Positions 31,779 through 38,320 of a stretch of 38,320 nucleotides of DNA are shown one piece after another. Numbering within the stretch: the stretch's first letter is position 1; the number at the start of each line of letters is the position of its first letter. The notes below the pieces were generated by a model that was not told the DNA's origin, did no database searches, and saw nothing but the letters and a program-made list of their open reading frames with translations. The position numbers and the translations under genes were made by a program. The stretch comes from B8-G4 sp033720735 (lineage in GTDB: Bacteria; Bacteroidota; Bacteroidia; Chitinophagales; Saprospiraceae), in NCBI GenBank assembly GCA_033720735.1, contig JAWWBX010000007.1:1-38320 (forward strand). Reading direction: 5' to 3'.

Positions 31779-33929
31779 ATGATCATGCGTGTTCTATTGG
31801 CCGTGGCGGCCATGACGCTCGGAGGGGTGTTTTTCAACGGAAATGTGCCTGATGTCACCAAGGATGACAAGGACAAGGAGAAAATGATCATCCTGGCGGT
31901 GCTCAGGTTGATCGAGGGTCGGCACTTTGAGACCAAACAAATCGACGACGATTTCTCCCGCAAGGTTTTCAAGACCTATATGAAGCGCCTGGATGGCGGC
32001 AAGAGATTTCTGACCATTGGGGATTTCGACCTCATGGATGATTACGAGCAGGAGATCGACGATGCGATCAACGATCCCAACGGACCAGATCTTGAGTTCT
32101 TTGACCTTTCCTACGAGCTCATCAACAACGCCATTGAGAAAGTGCGGGGTATCTATCCGCGGATCCTGGACCAACCTTTCGATTTTTCGATCGATGAGGA
32201 TATCGAACTCGATGGCGACAAGATCGATTACGCTCCCGACGACGCGGCGCTGGAGCAGCGCTGGCGGTCATATCTGAAATACGAGACACTGACCCGTTTG
32301 GCAGACAAACTCGATGATCAGGAAAAAGCCGAAGATCCGGAGGGGGGCAAGAAAAGCATCAGCGAGCTGGAGGCGGAAGCCCGCGAAGATGTGCGGGAAA
32401 TGATGGATGAATGGTTTCAACGATTGAGCGAAGTGCGCAGGTCGGACCGCTTCGAAACCTTCCTCAACGCCATTACCAATACCTTCGACCCGCATACAGA
32501 TTACTTCAATCCGAAAGCGAAGGAAGACTTTAACATCAACATGTCACGACGGCTCGAGGGCATCGGAGCGCGCCTGCAACGGGACGGTGACTACACGAAG
32601 GTCGTCAGCATCGTACCAGGCGGCCCGGCCTGGAAACAGGGAGATCTGCAGGTCGATGATGTGATCTATACCGTGAAACAAGACGGCGAAGAACCGGTAG
32701 ACATCCAGGGGATGCACATCGACGACGTGGTGTCGATGATCCGCGGCAAGAAAGGCACGTTTGTCACCCTGACCGTGCGCAATGTCGACGGCGACATGCT
32801 CGACGTCCGCATCAAGCGCGATGAAGTACGTCTCGAAGACGGATTCGCCAAATCAGCGATCATTGAGCACCCGGACAAAGTGAACAAGGTCGGGTACATC
32901 CAATTGCCCAAGTTCTACGCTGACTTTGAGAATCCGGATGGGAACAGCTGTGCCGAAGACGTCGCCAAGGAGATCAAGAAATTGAAGAAACAGAACATTG
33001 AAGGACTCATCCTCGACCTGCGCAACAACGGTGGCGGGTCGTTGAACGACGTTGTGGAAATGTCCGGTCTGTTCATCAAGGACGGCCCGATCGTACAGGT
33101 CAAGGCGCGGCATGGTGACCCGTATGTGTTCCGCGACAAGGATCCGGATGTGCTGTATACAGGGCCGCTGGTGATCATGGTCAACAGTTTTAGTGCCAGT
33201 GCTTCGGAAATCCTGGCTGCTGCCTTGCAGGACTACGGCCGGGCGATCATCGTCGGGAGCAACTCCACGTTTGGCAAGGGCACCGTACAGCGGTTCTACG
33301 ACCTGGATCGTGCATTGCGCGGTATCCCGGCCGACTTGAAACCGCTCGGCGAACTGAAGATGACCATGCAGAAGTTCTACCGCATCAATGGCGGATCGAC
33401 CCAGCTCAAAGGGGTCATTCCTGATGTCATCCTGCCGGATCGCTATACCTACATTGAGAGCGGTGAAAAGCAACTCGATGCGCCGATGCCATGGACCGAG
33501 ATCGCACCGGTCGAATACAAGCAGGATATCCTCGACCTGTCACGGCTCGATGTCCTTCAGAAGAAGAGCAAGGCACGGATCAAGACCAACGAGACCTTTG
33601 GCAAGATTGACGAGAATGCACAGAGGGTCAAGCGGATCCGCGACATGTCAGAGTATTCATTGCAGCTCGAAGAGTACCGCAGCCTGATGAAGGCCAGGGA
33701 TGAAGAGGCCAAGCGCTACCGCAATCTCTTTCAGCCGATCGAGGGGATGCAGGTACTCAACCTGCCCGAAGACTTGACGTACATCCGCATGGATTCATCC
33801 CGTATCGACCGCAACGACGCGTGGCTTGAAGGCCTGAACAAGGATGTGTACCTCGATGAGACGCTTTCGATCATGCGCGATATGATCGTCGAGGGCGTGG
33901 CCCTGTACGAAAAGCGGTCTCAACCCTAG
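31779..33929 (+). CDS. Carboxy-terminal processing (tail-specific) protease, S41 family
   Basis: About 716 residues. An N-terminal hydrophobic segment (MIMRVLLAVAAMTLGGVFF) targets it to the periplasm. A Tsp N-terminal domain follows (about 25-215), then a PDZ domain (about 245-340, containing VVSIVPGGPAWKQG and VDDVIYTV), the S41 peptidase core, and a C-terminal helical Prc-type domain. The catalytic dyad is Ser474 in NSFSASASEI and Lys500 in STFGKGTVQ, 26 residues apart (25 in E. coli Prc). The open frame reaches a GTG at 31698, but the -7 box at 31730 and the signal sequence favour 31779 or 31785. It trims or degrades periplasmic proteins by their C-termini. Confidence 0.93.
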   Translation: MIMRVLLAVAAMTLGGVFFNGNVPDVTKDDKDKEKMIILAVLRLIEGRHFETKQIDDDFSRKVFKTYMKRLDGGKRFLTIGDFDLMDDYEQEIDDAINDPNGPDLEFFDLSYELINNAIEKVRGIYPRILDQPFDFSIDEDIELDGDKIDYAPDDAALEQRWRSYLKYETLTRLADKLDDQEKAEDPEGGKKSISELEAEAREDVREMMDEWFQRLSEVRRSDRFETFLNAITNTFDPHTDYFNPKAKEDFNINMSRRLEGIGARLQRDGDYTKVVSIVPGGPAWKQGDLQVDDVIYTVKQDGEEPVDIQGMHIDDVVSMIRGKKGTFVTLTVRNVDGDMLDVRIKRDEVRLEDGFAKSAIIEHPDKVNKVGYIQLPKFYADFENPDGNSCAEDVAKEIKKLKKQNIEGLILDLRNNGGGSLNDVVEMSGLFIKDGPIVQVKARHGDPYVFRDKDPDVLYTGPLVIMVNSFSASASEILAAALQDYGRAIIVGSNSTFGKGTVQRFYDLDRALRGIPADLKPLGELKMTMQKFYRINGGSTQLKGVIPDVILPDRYTYIESGEKQLDAPMPWTEIAPVEYKQDILDLSRLDVLQKKSKARIKTNETFGKIDENAQRVKRIRDMSEYSLQLEEYRSLMKARDEEAKRYRNLFQPIEGMQVLNLPEDLTYIRMDSSRIDRNDAWLEGLNKDVYLDETLSIMRDMIVEGVALYEKRSQP

Positions 33930-33943
33930 GCATACCTGCCTAG
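33926..33943. other. Hairpin holding the stop codons of two convergent genes
   Basis: CTAGGCA-TACC-TGCCTAG: a perfect 7-base-pair stem with a 4-base loop. The left arm contains the protease stop (TAG, 33927-33929) and the right arm the stop of rluB (TAG on the minus strand, 33940-33942). No T-tract follows on either strand, so it is at most a weak bidirectional terminator. Confidence 0.6.
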
Positions 33944-34686
33944 ACAAAATGTTTGAGCATGATCACCTCACGTTTGGTGAGGTGTCGGCAGCGTCCCCGT
34001 GGCAGGTCCTTCTTGGTGAGTCCGGCGTAATACACACGATCGAGCTTCTGAACGCGGTATCCGAGGTGCGTAAACATGCGCCGGATGATGCGGTTCTTGC
34101 CGCTGTGCAACTCGATGCCTACTTCATTCTGTTTCTTCCCCTGCACGTGACTGATCGCGTCCGCCCGGGCCAGACCATCCTCCAGTTCCACGCCGGTGCG
34201 GAGCATCTCCAGATGTTCCGGCTTCACCGGCTTGTCCAGAACCACATGGTAGATCTTTTTGATTTCGTAGCTGGGATGCGCCAGCTTTTGTGCAAGTTCG
34301 CCGTCATTGGTCAGCAGGAGCAATCCTGTGCTCATCCGGTCGAGGCGCCCGACCGGATACACCCGTTGCGTAACGTCCCGCTTGATCAGGTCCAGCACGG
34401 TCTTGCGCCCGCGGTCATCGCTGGTTGTGGTCAGGTAGTCCTTGGGCTTGTTGAGCAGGAGGTAGACCATCTCGCTGACCGGCTTGACCGGCTTGCCCTG
34501 GTAGGTGACTTGCTGGCCGGGCATGACGCGAAAACCGATCTCGCGTACGACTTCACCGTCGACGCGGACGTGACCTTGCTGGATGAGCTCGCCTGCCTTG
34601 CGGCGTGAAGCGATGCCGCAGTGGGCAATGTACTTGTTGAGCCTGATACCGGCTTGCTCGTCGGACTCAGGAGGTGTGGTCTTCAT
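33940..34686 (-). CDS. rluB: RsuA/RluB-family rRNA pseudouridine synthase
   Basis: A 248-residue pseudouridine synthase. The S4 RNA-binding domain is at about 14-60 (IRLNKYIAHCGIASRRKAGELIQQGHVRVDG). The catalytic motif VGRLDRMSTGLLLLTNDG has Asp116, and KKIYHVVLDKPV follows. The family includes RluB, RluE, RluF and RsuA; the Bacteroidota members are usually called RluB-like but the target uridine is not certain. The gene starts 3 bases after the dnaB stop and probably forms a two-gene operon with it. Confidence 0.88.
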   Translation of the reverse strand: MKTTPPESDEQAGIRLNKYIAHCGIASRRKAGELIQQGHVRVDGEVVREIGFRVMPGQQVTYQGKPVKPVSEMVYLLLNKPKDYLTTTSDDRGRKTVLDLIKRDVTQRVYPVGRLDRMSTGLLLLTNDGELAQKLAHPSYEIKKIYHVVLDKPVKPEHLEMLRTGVELEDGLARADAISHVQGKKQNEVGIELHSGKNRIIRRMFTHLGYRVQKLDRVYYAGLTKKDLPRGRCRHLTKREVIMLKHFV

Positions 34687-34689
34687 GCA

Positions 34690-36204
34690 CTAGAAAGGAA
34701 TATCCTCATCATCGTTAAGGCGGGAGCCCCGGGTGATGATATTGCCCTGATCATTGAAGAGATCGCCGCCCTCGAGCTCGTTGAAATCAATTTCCTGCAT
34801 ATCCACAAACTTGGCAAACTTGTTGACGAAACGCAGATTGACCGTGCCGAGTGCCCCATTCCGGTGCTTGGCCACAATGATCTCGGCCAGGCCTTTTGGC
34901 AGCGTGGGATCGTCAAGATCATAGTATTCGGGACGATAGATGAAGAGGACCAGGTCGGCGTCCTGCTCGATCGCACCTGACTCCCGCAGGTCGGAGAGCT
35001 GCGGTCGCTTGATCCCCCCTCTCGTCTCGACGGCCCGGCTCAGCTGTGACAGCGCGATCACCGGCACATCAAGCTCTTTGGCCATCCCTTTGAGCGATCG
35101 TGAAATAGAGCTGATCTCCTGTTCGCGATTACCGCGCTTCTGATCCGGACCGCCACTCATCAGCTGCAGGTAGTCAATAATGATCAGCTGGATGTCCTCC
35201 TGCATTTTGAGGCGCCGGCACTTGGCGCGTAGCTCGAAGATATTGATCGCCGGGGTGTCATCGACAAAGATGGGTACGTCACTGAGTTTCTCTACCGTGG
35301 TATGCAATTGCTGCCATTCGTATTCTGCCAGCTGGGCATTCCGCAGTTTGGTGCCGGAGATCTCTGACTCCAGTGAGATGAGCCGCTGTGTCAGCTGCAG
35401 GCTTGACATCTCGAGGGAGAAGATCGCCACCGGTCGCCGGTAGTCGAAGGATGCATTGCGGGCCAGGGCCAGCGTGAAGGCGGTCTTTCCCATACCGGGC
35501 CTTGCCGCCACGATAATGAGGTCGGAGCGTTGCCATCCGCTGGTGATACGGTCGAGCTCGGTAAAACCGGTGGGTACCCCGCTGATGCCCTCCTCCCTTT
35601 GTGAGATGATCTCCCACTGCTTTTGGGCCTGGAGTGCCAGGGACCCCAGACGTTCGTAACTGCGGTTGAGGTTGTCCTGGGTAATCTCAAACAAACTGCT
35701 CTCAGCATCGTCGAGCAACTCGAAGACATCCTTGGTGTCCTCAAAGGAGTCGTTGATGATATTGGTGGAAACGCGGATCAGCTCCCGCTGGATGTGTTTT
35801 TGTGCTATGATCCGCGCGTGATATTCAATGTTGGCAGCCGAACCAACCTTGTTAGAGAGGTCTACGAGGTAATTGACACCACCGATCTCTTCCAGCTGCC
35901 CGGATTTGTTCAGGGCTTCGTGAACGGTCAGGATATCAATCGGCTGCGAGCGCTCAAACAGATGGAGCATCGCCTGGTAGATCAGTTGATGCGCCTTTTT
36001 GTAGAAGCTGGTGGGACGGAGGATATCCAGTACGATCGGCAGCGCGTCCTTGTCGATCATGAGCGCGCCCAGCACCACCTCTTCAAGCGGCAATGCCTGC
36101 GGCTGCAGCTTGCCATAGACCAGATTTGACAAATCGGAGTCGGGACGGATGCTTTTCAGCTTGCCGCCGCCAAGTGCTTTCATGGGATTGATCGGTTCGG
36201 ACAT
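34690..36204 (-). CDS. dnaB: Replicative DNA helicase DnaB
   Basis: The hexameric 5'-3' helicase of the replication fork, 504 residues. The N-terminal all-alpha domain (about 33-140) is typical (QALPLEEVVLGALMID). The C-terminal RecA-like domain has Walker A ARPGMGKTAF (about 234-243), FSLEMSSLQLTQRL, Walker B IIIDYLQLM (about 341-349), and RGGIKRPQLSDLRESGAIEQDAD with the arginine finger region. No intein is present. Start ATG at 36204 has an AGAGGAG ribosome-binding sequence upstream; ATG at 36183 is an alternative. It is preceded by a -7 box at 36254-36261 and a DnaA box at 36326-36334. Confidence 0.97.
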   Translation of the reverse strand: MSEPINPMKALGGGKLKSIRPDSDLSNLVYGKLQPQALPLEEVVLGALMIDKDALPIVLDILRPTSFYKKAHQLIYQAMLHLFERSQPIDILTVHEALNKSGQLEEIGGVNYLVDLSNKVGSAANIEYHARIIAQKHIQRELIRVSTNIINDSFEDTKDVFELLDDAESSLFEITQDNLNRSYERLGSLALQAQKQWEIISQREEGISGVPTGFTELDRITSGWQRSDLIIVAARPGMGKTAFTLALARNASFDYRRPVAIFSLEMSSLQLTQRLISLESEISGTKLRNAQLAEYEWQQLHTTVEKLSDVPIFVDDTPAINIFELRAKCRRLKMQEDIQLIIIDYLQLMSGGPDQKRGNREQEISSISRSLKGMAKELDVPVIALSQLSRAVETRGGIKRPQLSDLRESGAIEQDADLVLFIYRPEYYDLDDPTLPKGLAEIIVAKHRNGALGTVNLRFVNKFAKFVDMQEIDFNELEGGDLFNDQGNIITRGSRLNDDEDIPF

Positions 36205-36253
36205 TTGTTGTGCTCCTCTCTAAATATGATGAATATGACTCATGTCTGGACAG

Positions 36254-36261
36254 CAAATCTA
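36254..36261 (-). promoter_or_regulatory. -7 promoter element for dnaB-rluB
   Basis: Minus-strand TAGATTTG matches TAnnTTTG exactly. The predicted start is near 36247, giving a leader of about 43 bases with an AGAGGAG motif just before the ATG. No clear -33 TTTG is seen. Confidence 0.6.
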
Positions 36262-36300
36262 GCACGATTCACGTAGCCTTGTGACTGCTGCTGGAGACAT

Positions 36301-36319
36301 CACTGTGCAAATCACAGTG
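36301..36319. other. Inverted repeat next to the DnaA box
   Basis: CACTGTG-CAAAT-CACAGTG, perfect 7-base arms with a 5-base loop. The flanks ACAT and ATGT extend it with a small bulge, reaching the edge of the DnaA box. It could be a regulator site or hairpin; nothing identifies the binder. Confidence 0.5.
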
Positions 36320-36325
36320 CAGATG

Positions 36326-36334
36326 TGTGGATAA
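36326..36334 (+). promoter_or_regulatory. DnaA box
   Basis: TGTGGATAA is the exact reverse complement of the consensus DnaA box TTATCCACA. It lies about 122 bases upstream of the dnaB ATG and about 65 bases behind its -7 box. Only one is seen, so it may serve regulation rather than an origin. Confidence 0.5.
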
Positions 36335-36428
36335 CTTGTTTAAAAATTACAATGGCCTTGAGACACCGTCATTGCGTCCCCTTCTTATACATTCAATCCG
36401 ATTATAATATAAAGAAAAGGAGGGAGAG

Positions 36429-36452
36429 ATGCTGAAATTCTTGCTTACCTGA
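36429..36452 (+). other. Seven-codon reading frame with a strong Shine-Dalgarno sequence
   Basis: AAGGAGGG at 36417-36424 sits four bases before an ATG encoding MLKFLLT and a stop. A TATAAT-like element is at 36403-36408. Very short; listed because the ribosome-binding sequence is stronger than that of most genes in the window. Whether it is expressed is unknown. Confidence 0.2.
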
Positions 36453-36526
36453 TGCCCCCGGTTGTAGGTCCGTGGCACATTGGCGATAATTTGCATATGT
36501 ACTGGATGGCGTTTTGGCAAATGAAA

Positions 36527-36552
36527 GTGGATCACCGTGCACGGTGATCCAC
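36527..36552 (-). terminator. 26-base perfect palindrome, probable terminator of the gene at 36587-37264
   Basis: Two perfect 13-base arms (GTGGATCACCGTG and its complement CACGGTGATCCAC) with no loop. It lies 34 bases after the stop of the minus-strand gene. On the minus strand it is followed by TTTCATTTG, a modest T-rich tail, so it can act as an intrinsic terminator with a few bases opened at its tip. A DNA-binding site is the alternative. Confidence 0.65.
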
Positions 36553-36586
36553 ATAAGTATGTTAGAAAATTCTATATGAAATTGTG

Positions 36587-37264
36587 CTAGCTGCCGCGCT
36601 CAGCGCGTTTGGCATCGAGGCGTTTGCGCACCCCGCTGACCACCTCCATCTGGGCTTCGATCTCGCGTGAGGTCAGCTCCTGATCCTGCAGATTTTTCGC
36701 GATGTCTGCTTCGGCCTCGGCAATCTTGGCCTTGGCATCTTCGATGATCTTGTGGTAGCGATCGTTGTCCTTACGCAGCTTGCTCATTTCGCTTTCGAGC
36801 TTGTCCAGGGCTTTGGTCTGTTCTTCAAGCTCCAGTGTGATCAGGTCTACCTGCACCTGATGTTTGAAGTCCTGGAGCAAGGCCACGGCACCGTTGTAGG
36901 CATCCGGATGATCATCCGAGTTGACATATTCACCGTTGAGGTCTACCCACATCACCAGTTTGGAGGCCGATCCCGATTCCTCGGTCCGTGCATAGATGTC
37001 CACGAGTTGGGTGCCGCCGATATCCAGAACTTGTACGTCTTCTACGACCAGTTCGTTCGATTTGCGCACTTTTTTCGCTTTGCCGTATTTCTTGATGAAA
37101 TCTTTCCAGGTTTTTTCCGCAAAACTCGACGATGCATCAGGCAGGCTGATGATGATGGCATTCTGGTTGCCGTTGGCCATCACCCGCGACTCCTCAGTGA
37201 CCTGCGCACTGAGTGTTCCTATCGCGAGCCCGAGGGCAGCCAAAGAGGTGAAAAACAGTTTCAT
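36587..37264 (-). CDS. Secreted protein with a coiled coil, function unknown
   Basis: A 225-residue protein: signal peptide (about 1-20, MKLFFTSLAALGLAIGTLSAQ), a globular domain (about 21-140) with NAIIISLPDASSSFAEKTWKDFIKKYGKAKKVRKSNELVVEDV (landmarks), and a C-terminal coiled coil (about 143-222) rich in E, K, D and L heptads (EEQTKALDKLESEMSKLRKD). I do not recognise a named family. Start ATG at 37264 is the one that gives the signal peptide; the frame opens at 37300. It follows the lipid kinase gene by 52 bases on the same strand and is closed by the 26-base palindrome. Possible roles such as envelope structure are guesses. Confidence 0.8.
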   Translation of the reverse strand: MKLFFTSLAALGLAIGTLSAQVTEESRVMANGNQNAIIISLPDASSSFAEKTWKDFIKKYGKAKKVRKSNELVVEDVQVLDIGGTQLVDIYARTEESGSASKLVMWVDLNGEYVNSDDHPDAYNGAVALLQDFKHQVQVDLITLELEEQTKALDKLESEMSKLRKDNDRYHKIIEDAKAKIAEAEADIAKNLQDQELTSREIEAQMEVVSGVRKRLDAKRAERGS

Positions 37265-37316
37265 ATGTGTTTGCTTTAATGTTGAAATTGGAATGTTCAA
37301 TACACGCCCTGTACAC

Positions 37317-38261
37317 TTAACGTGATTTGTCGGTCCATCGTTCAGGCACGATCAGATCAAATGCCCCGGGGATAATGGCGGCCTCAAACGACCCGGTTCC
37401 CAGGTACTCACCATCCGCTTCCACGGGGAGGTTTTGCAGATGATCATCTGTTACTATGACGCCTGGCGCCGCCAGAGTCACAACCTGACGGTAGCGGGCG
37501 ATGGTACCAAGGTACAATCTCGGAATATTGGAGATAAGCGCCAGGTGCCCTGCGTTGCGGATGCATGACACGGCCAGCGTCCGGCCGCACGGGTCGGCAT
37601 GCGGTGTGAAAGACATGCCTCCACCGCTGTACCGGCAGATCCCGGCATGGATGGTGATAAAGGTCCCGCGGAGTTGCTGATCGCCACAGGTAATGGTGGA
37701 CTCGCCCGGACGGTACTTCCAGAGCGCCCGGATGCCATGCTGCAGGTAGATCAGTGTATTGCCGGCACGGCGCGGTTGGCGTGACATGCCCTGCATGACA
37801 AATCCATCGAGCCCGCATCCCAGGACATTGACAAAATAGCGGAAACGATCACCCTCATCGAACGTGACCGTTCCCAACGCATGCCGAATGACCTTGCCGG
37901 TCACGATATGTGTGACGGCCTGCCTGATATCGCGCCTGATGCCAAACGTACGTGCCCAGTCATTGCCTGTCCCGACCGGTACGATGGCCATGGTCAGTCG
38001 CTCGGGTGCGGGGTATGCGGCATTGATCAGCGTATGGTGTGAGCCATCCCCGCCAACGGAGATGAAGCGCCGGAAGCCCTCCGAGATGGCTGCGGAGACA
38101 ACCGGACCAACTTCAGCAATATCCTGGGTAATGCGGACATCGAAGGTAATCCCTTGCCGCTGCAGACCGTCAGCGATGTGTGGCCATTTGCGGAGTGCCT
38201 TGCCGCCGCCAGCAGCGGTTTTTACTACAACAAACCACTTGTCATCGTACGCCGCGACCAT
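37317..38261 (-). CDS. Diacylglycerol-kinase-family lipid kinase (YegS/DgkB-like)
   Basis: A 314-residue protein with the DAGK catalytic fold: N-terminal strand WFVVVKTAAGGGKALRKWP, ISVGGDGSHHTLINA (GGDG at 70-73) and VPVGTGNDWARTFGI with the GTGND motif. The C-terminal part has the beta-sandwich seen in YegS and BmrU. It phosphorylates a lipid alcohol such as diacylglycerol or undecaprenol; the substrate is not set by sequence. GGDGS replaces the usual GGDGT, a conservative change. The ATG at 38261 begins the homology; the frame stays open to the window edge (38318), so a longer form cannot be excluded. It probably heads an operon with the coiled-coil gene. Confidence 0.88.
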   Translation of the reverse strand: MVAAYDDKWFVVVKTAAGGGKALRKWPHIADGLQRQGITFDVRITQDIAEVGPVVSAAISEGFRRFISVGGDGSHHTLINAAYPAPERLTMAIVPVGTGNDWARTFGIRRDIRQAVTHIVTGKVIRHALGTVTFDEGDRFRYFVNVLGCGLDGFVMQGMSRQPRRAGNTLIYLQHGIRALWKYRPGESTITCGDQQLRGTFITIHAGICRYSGGGMSFTPHADPCGRTLAVSCIRNAGHLALISNIPRLYLGTIARYRQVVTLAAPGVIVTDDHLQNLPVEADGEYLGTGSFEAAIIPGAFDLIVPERWTDKSR

Positions 38262-38320
38262 TAGACGGGGAATTGTCAAGGAATATAGAATTTTTGTTGG
38301 GTCAGTGCGGACCGCCAAGT

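Larger units (their letters stand above)
36205..36586. other. 382-base intergenic region upstream of dnaB
   Basis: From left to right it holds the dnaB ribosome-binding sequence and -7 box, a 7-base-pair hairpin (36301-36319), one perfect DnaA box (36326-36334), an AT-rich stretch, a TATAAT-like element (36403-36408) ahead of a strong Shine-Dalgarno sequence and a seven-codon reading frame (36429-36452), and a 26-base palindrome (36527-36552). I see no convincing gene longer than that. It is the largest non-coding gap in the window. Confidence 0.7.

Noticed and set aside
36347..36535. 62-codon minus-strand reading frame in the dnaB upstream gap
   Set aside because: No ribosome-binding sequence or motif; its 5' end lies inside the palindrome at 36527-36552.
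36205..36586. Origin of replication
   Set aside because: Only one DnaA box is visible, and no dnaA, dnaN or gidA gene is near. A regulatory box is the simpler reading.
1..38320. Defence island, prophage, transposon or CRISPR array
   Set aside because: No integrase, transposase, Cas, restriction or toxin-antitoxin genes and no short direct repeats with spacers were found. The window is mainly housekeeping genes plus the adhesin locus.
1..38320. tRNA or rRNA genes
   Set aside because: I found no T-loop GGTTCGAATCC-like motif in an intergenic gap and no rRNA segment. A covariance-model scan would be decisive.

Overview
The window reads as a chromosomal segment of a Bacteroidota bacterium, most likely from the Saprospiria/Chitinophagia side of the phylum. 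The evidence is a type IX secretion (T9SS) type B sorting domain, a PorP/SprF-family protein, an ATP synthase operon reduced to beta and a short epsilon subunit, a DUF6089 outer-membrane barrel, a Bacteroidota-type GltX, and repeated promoters of the phylum-specific form TTTG-N18/19-TAnnTTTG. The base composition looks moderately GC-rich by eye; I did not compute it. I see no rRNA, tRNA, insertion sequence, prophage, CRISPR array or recognisable defence system.

Layout. Positions 1-5.6 kb hold uvrA, a DUF6089 barrel and an RsmI-like methyltransferase, all on the minus strand, then scpA leaving on the plus strand from a clear promoter. Positions 5.7-11.1 kb hold atpD-atpC with a terminator, a DUF1232 protein, an unpaired ExbD, a NodB-type deacetylase, gltX and a 63-residue acidic protein overlapping the end of gltX.

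Positions 11.1-23.8 kb are the accessory-looking core: six co-directional genes with gaps of 1-18 bases or overlaps. They encode a 2418-residue secreted adhesin-like protein with a T9SS type B C-terminal domain, a PorP/SprF protein, a PD40/OmpA protein, an ECF sigma factor, a single-pass membrane protein that is probably its anti-sigma factor, and an exported tyrosine-ladder beta-solenoid protein. The first three form the known 'cargo plus SprF plus OmpA' arrangement. The last three look like an envelope-sensing regulatory module. Joining the two into one regulated surface system is my inference.

Positions 23.8-31.6 kb hold a beta-CASP metallo-RNase, then a minus-strand metal operon (MntR-like regulator, binding protein, ATPase, RluA-type pseudouridine synthase) with an 18-base operator-like palindrome in front of it and no permease gene. 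A nitroreductase and a membrane pyrophosphatase with potassium-dependent signature residues follow, ending in a strong terminator. Positions 31.7-38.3 kb hold a tail-specific protease, an RsuA/RluB pseudouridine synthase, dnaB, a 382-base intergenic region with a DnaA box and several hairpins, a secreted coiled-coil protein of unknown function, and a diacylglycerol-kinase-family lipid kinase.

The best candidates for new biology are the adhesin locus (including an adhesin with only four lysines in 2418 residues, none before residue 1406), the tyrosine-ladder solenoid behind the sigma/anti-sigma pair, and the permease-less metal operon with its palindrome.
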